A stretch of 64,000 nt of DNA from Selaginella moellendorffii (taxonomy: Eukaryota > Streptophyta > Lycopodiopsida > Selaginellales > Selaginellaceae), in assembly GCF_000143415.4 (NCBI RefSeq), contig NW_003314302.1:80065-144064 (forward strand), written 5' to 3'. The notes below the pieces were generated by a model, which was given only the letters and a program-made list of their open reading frames with translations, ran no database searches and was not told the origin of the DNA. Both the position numbers and the translations under genes were made by a program. Shown here piece after piece: positions 56,032 to 64,000 of the stretch. The first letter of the stretch is position 1. The number at the start of each line of letters is the position of its first letter.

Positions 56032-58578
56032 ATGCGTAGAACCCTTCTTTCCATCAAGGATGGATTGGAGCGCCTGGAAACGATCCAGGTAGGAGGATCA
56101 TCACTCTACGCGTCTCTCATCCAATGCTGCGGCGCCGCCAAGGCGATCGAGGAGGGCCGCCGCGTCCACCGCCATCTCCTCCGCTATGGCTATGGCGGCA
56201 ACACGTTCTTGGGAAATCTCCTCATCCAGATGTATCGCCAGTGCGGCAGCATGGAAGAAGCGCGATCCACATTCGATTCCATGGCCAAGAAGGACGTGGT
56301 GTCGTGGAATGCGATGGTCTCGGGGTATTCTCAGGCCGGACAGGGAAGAGAGGCGCTAGATCTCTACCAGAGGATGGATTCCGAGGGCGTGGAGCCGAAT
56401 CGAGTGACGCTGCTGGGCGTGCTGGGCGCCTGTGGAAATTCGCAGCTCTTGGCCGAGGGAAGATCGGTCCACTCGCGAATCCGATCGTCTAGGAGGGAAT
56501 CGGATCTTTCTCTAGAGGCGGCCCTTGTGACGATGTATGCCAGGTGTGGGAGCTTGCAAGAGGCCGAGAAAGTTTTCGATGGGATCTCCCGCAAGAATGT
56601 GGTGTCCTGGACTGCGATGCTCACAGCGTATGCCCAGACTGGGCATTTTCACAAGGCAGTGGAGCTCTATCAGAGAATGGATGTAGAGCCCAACAAGATC
56701 ACATTCGTGGCAGTCCTCACAGCGATTTCCAGCTTGGGCGATCTCAAGCTCGGGGAAAGAATCCACGCAAGGATTGCTGCCTTGAAGATCCAACCGGATG
56801 GTCCTCTCGGGAACGCTCTCATCACCATGTACTCGAGATGCGGGAGGATCGATCAGGCGAGAAAAGTTTTCGATGGGATAGAGCGCAAGGACGTGATCAC
56901 TTGGACGTCGATGATCACGGCTTACACTCACAGCGGGAGAGCTAGAGACGCTGTGGAGCTTTACAGCAAGATGGACGTGGAACCAAACAGCGTGACTTAC
57001 GTAACCGTTCTCAGTGCTTGCTCGGTCCTGGGCGATCTCGATCAAGGCAGAAGAGTTCACTCCCGAGTGACTTCATTGGATCTGCGGGATCCAGCGCTCG
57101 GGACTGCGCTCGTCTCGATGTATGGGAACTGTGGCGGCTTGCTGGACGCCAGGAAAGTTTTCGACGGGATGGAAGAGAAGAACATCATGTCCTGGAACGC
57201 TCTTCTCGGAGCTTACGCACACTTTGGTGGGAAAGACCAGGCTGCGGAGGCACTGGATTTGTTCCGGGAGATGGAGCTTCAAGGAGTCCGTGGCAACGCA
57301 GTGACTTTGATTTGCTTGCTCGGGTGGTGTGCCAACGTTGGAGCTTTGAAACACGGCCGGGCGATCCACCAGCGAGCCAGAGCTGAGAGCCTTCTTCCGG
57401 ATAGAAACTTGGAGACCGCGGTCGTCAACATGTACGCGAAGTGCCACAGGGTCGAAGAAGCTCGTCGGGTGTTTGACAGCATGGAACTCAGAGACGTGGT
57501 CGCCTGGACGTCGATGATCGCAGCTTACACACAGGAAGGCTATCACCCCGAAGCCATGGGACTCTACAAGAGCATGCTTCGCGACGGGGAGATAGAACCA
57601 AACAGCGTCACTCTGGCTGCTGTTCTCGGCTCGTGCTTCGACCTTGAAGACGGCAAAGAGATCCACAGCCGAGCAGTGGCGACCAGGATGATAAAGTCGG
57701 AGCTCGTCCAGAACTCACTGCTCAACATGTACGCAAAGTGTGGCAGCCTGGAGGAAGCGAGCAAGTTCTTCGAGTCCATGGACGAGAGCTCCCGAACGGT
57801 GGTCAGCTGGAACATCCTCCTCACGGCATACACGCAAGCTGGACGCGAAAGGCAAGCCATCGATCTTTACAAAAGAATGGTGGAGACGGAAAGAGTGGAG
57901 CCGGATCAAGGAGCCATCGCCGCGGTTCTAGCAGCGTGCTCGAGCCTGGGAGACTTAAACCAGGCCAAGGAACTCCTCCGCCATCTCCACTCCAACGCCA
58001 ACTTGGAGGCGATGACGAGGAAGAACATTGTGGTGGAGAACGCGATCGTGAACTTACACGCCAAGTGTGGCTTCCTGGACGAAGGGAGCCGGATCTTCCA
58101 CAGGATGGAGCATAAGAACTTGGTGTCCTGGACGGCGATGATAGTGGGATTCGCGAAGCACGGCCACGCCGAGGAAGCCATGGAAATGTACAGGAGGATG
58201 GAGCTCGACGGCGCCGAGCCGGACGACGTGACTTTCATCACCATCTTGGTGGCGTGCTCCCACTCGGGCCTCATCTCCAGCGGCCACGAGTGCTTCACGT
58301 CCATGGCCGCCGAGTGGGAGATCGCGCCCCGGATGGATCACTTCGTGTGCCTGGTGGATCTTCTCGGCCGCGCGGGCTGGCTGGATCAAGCGCAGGAGCT
58401 CGTGGAGACGATGCCATTCGAGCCGGAGCCACTGGCGTGGACGACGCTGCTGGGGGCGTGTAAGATCCACCACGACTTTGATCGCGCGAGGGTTCTCGAG
58501 GAGCTTGTTCTTGAGCGAACTCCACAAGAGTGTGGCTCCTCCCACGTCCTACTCTCCAACATTTACGTGGAGTCCTAA
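56032..58578 (+). CDS. PLS-class pentatricopeptide repeat (PPR) protein with truncated E domain
   Basis: Organelle RNA-binding protein, predicted to act in chloroplast or mitochondrial RNA processing or C-to-U editing. The intronless frame gives 848 residues. P, L and S motifs repeat throughout, with copies of VVSWNAMVSGYSQAGQ, GREALDLYQRM, EPNRVTLLGVLGAC and NMYAKCGSLEEA. Near the end, LACSHSGLISSGHE, FVCLVDLLGRAGWLDQAQ and LAWTTLLGACKIHHDF mark the last S2/L2 and start of the E domain. The frame stops at SNIYVES, early in E, and there is no E+ or DYW deaminase. It would need a partner enzyme if it edits. The N-terminus is short and basic, a weak transit peptide candidate. Its start lies 49 bp from Cactin. 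Confidence 0.94.
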   Translation: MRRTLLSIKDGLERLETIQVGGSSLYASLIQCCGAAKAIEEGRRVHRHLLRYGYGGNTFLGNLLIQMYRQCGSMEEARSTFDSMAKKDVVSWNAMVSGYSQAGQGREALDLYQRMDSEGVEPNRVTLLGVLGACGNSQLLAEGRSVHSRIRSSRRESDLSLEAALVTMYARCGSLQEAEKVFDGISRKNVVSWTAMLTAYAQTGHFHKAVELYQRMDVEPNKITFVAVLTAISSLGDLKLGERIHARIAALKIQPDGPLGNALITMYSRCGRIDQARKVFDGIERKDVITWTSMITAYTHSGRARDAVELYSKMDVEPNSVTYVTVLSACSVLGDLDQGRRVHSRVTSLDLRDPALGTALVSMYGNCGGLLDARKVFDGMEEKNIMSWNALLGAYAHFGGKDQAAEALDLFREMELQGVRGNAVTLICLLGWCANVGALKHGRAIHQRARAESLLPDRNLETAVVNMYAKCHRVEEARRVFDSMELRDVVAWTSMIAAYTQEGYHPEAMGLYKSMLRDGEIEPNSVTLAAVLGSCFDLEDGKEIHSRAVATRMIKSELVQNSLLNMYAKCGSLEEASKFFESMDESSRTVVSWNILLTAYTQAGRERQAIDLYKRMVETERVEPDQGAIAAVLAACSSLGDLNQAKELLRHLHSNANLEAMTRKNIVVENAIVNLHAKCGFLDEGSRIFHRMEHKNLVSWTAMIVGFAKHGHAEEAMEMYRRMELDGAEPDDVTFITILVACSHSGLISSGHECFTSMAAEWEIAPRMDHFVCLVDLLGRAGWLDQAQELVETMPFEPEPLAWTTLLGACKIHHDFDRARVLEELVLERTPQECGSSHVLLSNIYVES

Positions 58579-58738
58579 TAGTCAATGCTAGTCAGCGAGT
58601 CCACTGTGGTCACTGTGATTAATGTCGTTGACTAGCTAGTCAATGGTCGATAGTTCGTCTACGTGGGCTCCTACTAATCAACGATGGTCAGCTAGTCCAC
58701 TGTTCACTGTTCAATGTCGTTAGTCAATGGTCGATAGA
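58565..58738 (+). repeat. Tandem 96-bp repeat at the end of the PPR gene
   Basis: Unit 1 starts at 58565 (ACGTGGAGTCCT) and unit 2 at 58661 (ACGTGGGCTCCT). Shared blocks are GTCAGC-AGTCCACTG, CACTGT, AATGTCGTT and AGTCAATGGTCGATAG. The first unit contains the last codons and stop of the PPR gene. The many GTCA/TGAC cores may be W-box-like sites ahead of the BBE-like gene. Confidence 0.75.
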
Positions 58739-58751
58739 TCATTCTAATGTC

Positions 58752-60686
58752 ATGGCGCGGGAGAACGCTTTAAACAGATCTAAGCCGAAAGGAGGGAGAA
58801 AGAAGATGATCCTTGCGTGGAACGAAGCAATGTGTGATCGATCTACTCGCAAATCCCTCCTCCTCGCGCTCTTCCTCCTCTTGCCCGCTGCAATCGCCGC
58901 CACTAGATGCCGCTGCACTGCCGATCAATCGTGCTTCCCAAACGCCAAGCACTGGGAGCGATTCAATCTCACAGTGGGCGGCGCTCTCATCCAGGTCCGC
59001 CCACCAGCGTCACCCTGCTATGACGCCGACGGTACCGCGCAGTGCGCCACCGCGCGGGCCAATTGGCACGACAGTGCGTGGCGCTCCACCCAAGTGGGCG
59101 CGGCCGAGCACCCAAACTGGGAGGCCTACGGCACCCAGAGCTGCCCGCTCCCGCCGAACGGTACCGCGCTGCCCTCGGCGTCATCGTGCTCCCAGGGCTC
59201 GGTCCCCGTGCTCGCCGTCAACGTCTCCTCCATCTCGCAGGTCCAGGCCGCGATCCACTTCGCTCGGCAGCATTTCTTGCGGATCGTGGTGAAGAGCACG
59301 GGCCATGACTACCTCGGGCGGAGCTTCGCGCGTGGATCGCTCAGCATTTGGACGCACAATCTCAAGAGCATCCAATTCAGCGAGGAATTCGTCGAGGAGG
59401 GCTGCGATCCCCATTCCAGCGGCGCCTCGGCAGTGGAGGTGGGCGCTGGCGTCCAGTGGCGCGAGCTCTACACCGCCGCCCACGCCCAAGGGAAGCTCGT
59501 CGTGGGTGCGCTTAGCTCCTCGGTGGCTACCGGCGGCGGTTACGTACAGGGCGGTGGGCACAGCCCGCTCTCCGCGGCGTACGGCCTCGCCGCCGACAAC
59601 TCGCTCCAGTTCACGATTGTGACGCCCGACGGTACCGTGCGGTACGCCAACCGGTGCGTTAACCGGGACCTTTTCTGGGCGCTACGCGGCGGCGGCGGCG
59701 GCACCTTCGGCGTGGTTACCGCGGCGGTACACCGCACGTTCCCGGCACCGAGCAACATTCTCTCGGCGGTACACGTGCTTGCCGCCAGCGGCGTGGGGAG
59801 CTACCGCCAGCTGATGGGCCAGTTTACCCAGCTTAGCGCCGCGCTGTACCGCCAGGGCTGGGCGGGCTACTTCGTGATGGGCGGCACCTCGCTGACTCTC
59901 CGCTACCACGCGCTCACCCAGACCACCGCGTTCCACGACCATAGCTTTGGATCGTTCCTGGAGTGGATCGCACGTCACAACGCCACGGTCCGCGCGGTGG
60001 GCGGCGGCGTGCGATCGTATCCCAGCTTCCTGGAGTGGTACAACGACACGATGTGCTCGTTCTACCCGAGCGCCACCGGCGGGGGGATTTGCAACGACGA
60101 TCTCGGCACGAATCGAGTGCTCATCTCCCGCCTCGTCCCCGCCAACGCAATCGAGAGCTCCGGTGGCGAGATCAGCGACGCGCTCGTCACGCTGTTGCAA
60201 TCCAACGCGACGAGCAACGCGATCCTGGGCGTGGCGGTGAGCGGCGGCGCGGCGGCGGCGGTGGCTGGAGACGCAGTCGCGGTGAATCCCGCTTGGAGGC
60301 AAGCGCTGTGGCACATCACCGCCGAGAGCTCCTGGGATGAATCCTCCTTGTTCGCGAGCTCTTCCACTTCCAATTCATCGAGCTCGCCTAGTTCATCCTC
60401 GCCCAGCTCGCTGGATTCGCCGGCGATTGGAGCGTCGATCCGCGAGAGGATGGATCGGTTGACCGCCGCAAATGCCCAGTTGAGGGATCTCACGCCGTGC
60501 TCGGGGGCGTATTTCAACGAGGCCGATTATAACGAGCCAGACTGGCAGCAATCGCTCTTCGGGAATAACTACCAAAGGCTGTTGACTGTGAAGACCCAGG
60601 TTGACCCTCGTGGACTGTTAGTCTGCTGGCACTGCGTGGGCAGCGAGCATTGGTCAACAGATTTGAATTGCCCGGCTTTATCTTAA
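58752..60686 (+). CDS. Berberine-bridge-enzyme-like FAD-linked oxidase, secreted
   Basis: VAO/BBE-family flavoprotein that would oxidise an alcohol, sugar or alkaloid-like substrate and reduce oxygen. Intronless, 644 residues. An N-terminal basic segment precedes a hydrophobic signal (LLLALFLLLPAAIAA, about 36-50). The FAD domain has NVSSISQVQAAIHFA and STGHDYLGRS, in which His185 is the expected covalent FAD site. Next come GVQWRELYTAAHAQGKLVVG and GGGYVQGGGHSPLS, then NRDLFWALRGGGGGTFGVV. The C-terminal BBE motif is YFNEADYNEPDWQQSLFG. Plant BBEs usually carry a second covalent link through Cys in the loop before GGG; here that loop reads GALSSSVATGGG, with no Cys. The overall style (long QGGGHSP form) resembles fungal members more than angiosperm BBEs. 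A Ser-rich insert lies near 535-555. Confidence 0.9.
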   Translation: MARENALNRSKPKGGRKKMILAWNEAMCDRSTRKSLLLALFLLLPAAIAATRCRCTADQSCFPNAKHWERFNLTVGGALIQVRPPASPCYDADGTAQCATARANWHDSAWRSTQVGAAEHPNWEAYGTQSCPLPPNGTALPSASSCSQGSVPVLAVNVSSISQVQAAIHFARQHFLRIVVKSTGHDYLGRSFARGSLSIWTHNLKSIQFSEEFVEEGCDPHSSGASAVEVGAGVQWRELYTAAHAQGKLVVGALSSSVATGGGYVQGGGHSPLSAAYGLAADNSLQFTIVTPDGTVRYANRCVNRDLFWALRGGGGGTFGVVTAAVHRTFPAPSNILSAVHVLAASGVGSYRQLMGQFTQLSAALYRQGWAGYFVMGGTSLTLRYHALTQTTAFHDHSFGSFLEWIARHNATVRAVGGGVRSYPSFLEWYNDTMCSFYPSATGGGICNDDLGTNRVLISRLVPANAIESSGGEISDALVTLLQSNATSNAILGVAVSGGAAAAVAGDAVAVNPAWRQALWHITAESSWDESSLFASSSTSNSSSSPSSSSPSSLDSPAIGASIRERMDRLTAANAQLRDLTPCSGAYFNEADYNEPDWQQSLFGNNYQRLLTVKTQVDPRGLLVCWHCVGSEHWSTDLNCPALS

Positions 60687-60705
60687 ACCTCATTAATGAA
60701 TGATG

Positions 60706-60728
60706 TTGACCTAGGTTGACCTGGTCAA
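60706..60728 (+). promoter_or_regulatory. W-box cluster before the TPR-SET gene
   Basis: TTGACC occurs at 60706 and 60716, and GGTCAA at 60723, all within 23 bp in the 95-bp spacer between the BBE-like stop and the TPR-SET start. TTGACC fits the WRKY W-box (TTGACY). A TATA-like TATATATTAA follows at about 60735. Confidence 0.45.
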
Positions 60729-60781
60729 CGTTTTATATATTAATGTAATTTATTCTAAGTAGAACCTTTAGATTAAGCGCG

Positions 60782-62941
60782 ATGGCGCTCCACAAGGCGA
60801 TGATCCTCCGCCTCGTCCGCGCGCCAGTGATCAGCGACGCGACGCCATTCCTCGCGGAGGATGTGGCGTGCCTCGATCCGGCTACATTCCTGGTCTCGAT
60901 GCTGCTCCAGCGGGTACAAGATGATCACGGCATTCCCTCCGCGGCAATCTCCGCCCTAGCTCCTGTCCGGATCGGCGATCTCACGCCGGGAGCGCGCGCG
61001 ACCGGGCGCGTTCTTCACGGATTTCTCGCTGCCGATGCGCTCAAGATCGACGGCGGCGTCCAGGTACTCACGGTGCTTGAGGATTCTAGCGGGGAATCGG
61101 TGCTGCTCGCGATCAAGCATGCAGTGACGAGCAGTGCCACGGACGTGGAGGTCCGGTCGAAATTTCCCAGGGGGGCGAGGGTAGCGGTCAAGGAGCCGAC
61201 GCTGGCGAGGCCTCTGGACGATCTGGGTGTGAATCTTGACCTGGCGGTGCTTCTCGATGATCCAGGAACTGGTCCCGGCACTCTTTCGCTCATCGCGCTC
61301 GATAATCCGGCCAATGTGGAGGTGCTCTCTTTCCTTGGTGACGATCAGCTCCAGAGATTTCGAGGTATGAGCCACTCCGCTATTCGGATGGAAGGGAACA
61401 AGCTTACTAAAGATGGGAGCTTTGAGGCCGCAGCTCAAGCCTATGGCTTGATCACCACCTCACAGGATGATGACCGCGATCGGACGCTAGCGCTTGCCAA
61501 TCAAGCTGCGTGTTACCTCAAGCTGGGGCGATTTGAGGCTTGCATCAATGCTGCCAGTGCCGCTCTCGAGATGGATCCCAACCATCTCAAGAGTCTCTAC
61601 CGAAAGGCATTGGGTTTGCTCAAGCTCCATCTCTATGACTGGTCGTGCCAGCTCTTGAGAGATTTCGCTGGGAAGGACCAAGCGATCGAGCAGCTCTACA
61701 GCAAGTGCCAGAAGCTCGCCTGGCAAAGCCGGGACAGCAGCAGCATCGCCCAGGAGATTTCCAGCTTTCTTCGTGCGTGGAGCGATGCCTCGGACAGCGA
61801 GACCAAAGCGCCACCAAAGTTTCCAGAGCTTGCCGAGTACGTTGGCCCGGTGGAGATCAAGATGTGTGGAGACCAGAGCAAGAGGCGTGGCCGGGGGCTG
61901 TTTGCGACAAGAAAGATCAACCGAGGCGAGCTTCTGGTCGTGAGCAACGCGGTCATCTTTGAGCGTGGTGACGACCAGTCGGCTTGCAACCGTGACGCTG
62001 CTACTCGGCTGCTCGACATGGCCATGAAATCTCCACGGGCATACAAGCAGCTCCTCAGCCTCGTTTGCGGGGTGGCGGGTGACGAGCGAGAAGTCCCTGC
62101 CATGGAAATCTTCCAGCCGAACTGGACGACTCCGGAGGCTTGGCCGATTAGCAGCACTGACAGCAGCGGCAGAGAGGCGCTTCAAGGCATCGACGTGCAG
62201 AGAACCTTTGAGATCGTCAGCAAGGCTTCCTTCAATCCGAGGTACTCGAAAGGCCTCATCTACGTCGCGACGTGGTTCCTCCCGAGCTTCATCAACCATT
62301 CCTGCGTTCCAAACGTGTGCCAGACGGTGCTAGGAACTTCGGCCTGCTACTTTGCTGCTCGCGACATCGCCGCCGGAGAAGAGCTCGTCCACTGCTACAT
62401 CAATAGCGGCCATCCTTACAGGCGCAAGAGGCTCGCATCCTTCGAGTGTGATTGCAAGAAGTGCCACCTCGAGACGCTGCTGGATGAGGATCTCGTGGAG
62501 GTGAACGGCTACTACAGGGACCTCGCCGAGGCAAACTTCGAGTTCCAGTTCAAGAAGGATCCCGAGGCTGGCAAGGTGGTGAAGAAGCTGGAAGAGGTTC
62601 TCGCGAGCAAGCTCCAGGACGAGGAGGACCGGCAGTGCTTGCGAGCGATCCACTGGTCGCTATACCTCTACTATTACCAGAGGGTGGAGAGTGGGGCGGC
62701 GGTGGCGGTGCCTGGCGGTGGCGTCCCAGCGGCGGAGGTGATCATGGCCTCGATGCACAAGTTCTCGGCGGCCAGCGACACGAATCTGGCTTACATGAAA
62801 TTTCTGGTGGAGTTTGCACGGGACAAGGACGCGGCATGGAGCGTGATAGAGCGAGAGTGGGAGATCAAGCTTGGCAGACAGGAAGATCATCGTGTTGTCA
62901 AGGCCATCGTCGAGAGAGGCCTGGAAATAATCACGGTTTAA
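60782..62941 (+). CDS. TPR-SET protein, putative lysine methyltransferase (SMYD-like)
   Basis: The intronless frame gives 719 residues. The N-terminal 200 residues are a plant-specific region (ATGRVLHGFLAADALKIDGG). A TPR-like helical region follows at about 200-315 (AIRMEGNKLTKDGSFEAAAQ, LANQAACYLKLGRFEACI, ALEMDPNHLKSLYRKALGLL). The SET domain covers about 355-560: RGRGLFATRKINRGELLVV, then the catalytic FINHSCVPNV, and AAGEELVHCYI. A post-SET zinc cysteine group FECDCKKCHLE comes next. There is no clear MYND finger in the SET insert. All residues for cofactor binding appear intact, so it may methylate histone or other lysines. It lies 95 bp after the BBE-like gene on the same strand, and a broken copy follows directly. 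Confidence 0.9.
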   Translation: MALHKAMILRLVRAPVISDATPFLAEDVACLDPATFLVSMLLQRVQDDHGIPSAAISALAPVRIGDLTPGARATGRVLHGFLAADALKIDGGVQVLTVLEDSSGESVLLAIKHAVTSSATDVEVRSKFPRGARVAVKEPTLARPLDDLGVNLDLAVLLDDPGTGPGTLSLIALDNPANVEVLSFLGDDQLQRFRGMSHSAIRMEGNKLTKDGSFEAAAQAYGLITTSQDDDRDRTLALANQAACYLKLGRFEACINAASAALEMDPNHLKSLYRKALGLLKLHLYDWSCQLLRDFAGKDQAIEQLYSKCQKLAWQSRDSSSIAQEISSFLRAWSDASDSETKAPPKFPELAEYVGPVEIKMCGDQSKRRGRGLFATRKINRGELLVVSNAVIFERGDDQSACNRDAATRLLDMAMKSPRAYKQLLSLVCGVAGDEREVPAMEIFQPNWTTPEAWPISSTDSSGREALQGIDVQRTFEIVSKASFNPRYSKGLIYVATWFLPSFINHSCVPNVCQTVLGTSACYFAARDIAAGEELVHCYINSGHPYRRKRLASFECDCKKCHLETLLDEDLVEVNGYYRDLAEANFEFQFKKDPEAGKVVKKLEEVLASKLQDEEDRQCLRAIHWSLYLYYYQRVESGAAVAVPGGGVPAAEVIMASMHKFSAASDTNLAYMKFLVEFARDKDAAWSVIEREWEIKLGRQEDHRVVKAIVERGLEIITV

Positions 62942-64000
62942 TTTCGAGGCGAGTCTTCCGACAACCCGGCGAACGTGGAGGTGCTCTCTTTCTTTGGCGA
63001 CGATCGCCTCCATGGCGTTCAAGGTACGAGCCCCGCGAGGAGTCAGGATGGAAGGGAACAAGCTCTTCAAAGAGGCCGCTGCTCAAGCCTATGCCTTGAG
63101 CGCATCCCAGCCACCTCAAGAGCGTGTATCGGAAGTCGTCTGCTTTGCTCAAGCTCCATCTCTACGAATGGTCGTGCCAGCTCTTGAGAGATTTCGACCA
63201 AACCATCGACCAGCTATTCGAGAAGTCCCAGAAACTTGCCAGGCAAAGCCGGACAGCAGCAGCATCGCGCGTGGAGTGATTCCAACAGCAAGAGCAAGAA
63301 ACAGCCAAAGTTTCCAGTGCTTGCCGAGTACGTTGCCCCGGTGGAGGTGAAGATGTGTGGAGACCAGAGCAAGAAGCGTGGCCAGGGGCCGTTTAACCGA
63401 GGTGAGCTTGTGCTCGTGAGCAACGCGGTCATCTTCGAGCAGGGTGAAAACGAGTCAGCTTGGGACCGAGACGCTGCTGCTCGGCTGCTTGACATGGCTA
63501 TGAAATCTCCACGGGTATACAAGCAGCTTCTCAGCCTCGTTTGCGAGGTGGCGGGCGACGAGCGAGAAGTCCCCGCCATGGAAACCTTCCGGCCGAACTG
63601 GACAACACCCGAGGGTTGGCCGATTTGCACTGACAGCAGCGGCGGAAGGCATTGAAGTGAAGCGAACCTTTGAGATCGTCAGCAAGGCGTCCTACAATCC
63701 GAGCTCCTCGAGCGGCTTCGTCTACCTCGCAACACCGAGCTTCATCAAGCATTCCTTGCAAAACGGACATTAAAGGTGACCTGCTACTTCGCGGCCCGAG
63801 ACATCGACGCTGGAGAAGAGCTCGTTTACTGCTACATCAATGGTGGCCATCCTTTCAAGCGCAAGAGCCTGAATTTCATGTGCGACTGCAAGGAGTGCTA
63901 CATGGAGACGCTGCTGGAAAACGATCTCGCGGACGACTACTACAGGGACTTCGCCGAGGCAAGCTTCGAGTTCAAGCTCGATGAGGAGGCCGACCGAACG
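62942..64000 (+). pseudogene. Broken tandem copy of the TPR-SET gene, running off the window
   Basis: The copy begins with DNA matching 61300-61400 of the intact gene (GTGGAGGTGCTCTCTTTC, GATGGAAGGGAACAAGCT). It lacks the N-terminal 180 codons and part of the TPR region and has several frameshifts. The longest open piece (63236-63655) covers the front of the SET domain, but the RGLFATRKI segment is shortened to QGPFNRGE. At the catalytic site the intact FINHSCVPNV is replaced by FIKHSLQNGH and a stop, so it could not methylate. Post-SET Cys-type sequence continues at 63870-63900. The right end is cut by the window. Confidence 0.85.

Noticed and set aside
59682-60314. Long reverse-strand frames over the BBE-like and TPR-SET genes
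   Set aside because: High GC content at third codon positions leaves antisense frames open; none shows a domain.

Overview
The window is nuclear DNA of a vascular plant and looks like a lycophyte; I infer Selaginella moellendorffii or a close relative. The reasons are plant-restricted families (PLATZ, OVATE family protein, class A heat-shock factor with AHA motif, tonoplast sugar transporter, MRK-type Raf-like kinase), very short introns (mostly 45-90 nt), tight gene spacing with GC-rich exons, and an intronless PPR gene. A run of 100 N at 32475-32574 marks a draft-assembly gap. The species call is inference from style, not a database match. Gene models were built by hand: in the models with stated exons, each splice was checked for site and phase and the exon lengths sum to whole codons.

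Layout. 1-2.5 kb: AT-rich DNA with a decayed Ty3/gypsy integrase-chromodomain tail. 2.5-24.6 kb: a dense gene block with an unrecognised 668-aa protein (-), a DRS1/DDX27-type DEAD-box helicase (+), tRNA-Ile(AAU) (+), a two-helix acidic membrane protein (-), a BRCT protein (-), PLATZ (+), a DUF1308/C7orf25-like protein (+), an MTM1/SLC25A39-like mitochondrial carrier (+), an MRK-type kinase (+), NBS1 (+) and a spastin-like MIT-AAA ATPase (-). 24.7-34.9 kb: an AT-rich island with a decayed minus-strand Ty3/gypsy element, LTR-like repeats, microsatellites, a DNA-level copy of the end of the kinase gene, and two small intact secreted proteins that I read as cyanovirin-N homology (CVNH) lectins. 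34.9-64 kb: a second dense block with a secreted Expp1-like protein (+), HSFA (+), a RING-CH protein (-), a TST/TMT sugar carrier (-), a full-size ABCB transporter (-), a linker-histone-fold (H15) protein (+), an OVATE family protein (+), Cactin (-), a PLS-type PPR (+), a BBE-like flavoprotein (+), a TPR-SET protein (+) and its broken tandem copy.

Genes that may work together. NBS1 and the BRCT protein both point to DNA-damage responses, and NBS1 and the neighbouring kinase share an ACGT-box promoter motif. The helicase (ribosome biogenesis) has a telo-box-like leader. Cactin (splicing) and the PPR (organelle RNA processing) share a 49-bp head-to-head promoter. The sugar carrier and ABCB transporter are both membrane transport genes on the same strand, but there is no evidence that they act together.

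The most unusual content is the pair of CVNH genes in the transposon island. Next are an apparent AT-AC (U12-type) intron in the BRCT gene, an 18-nt microexon in the spastin-like gene, and a tandem-repeated, splice-donor-bearing leader in front of the helicase.
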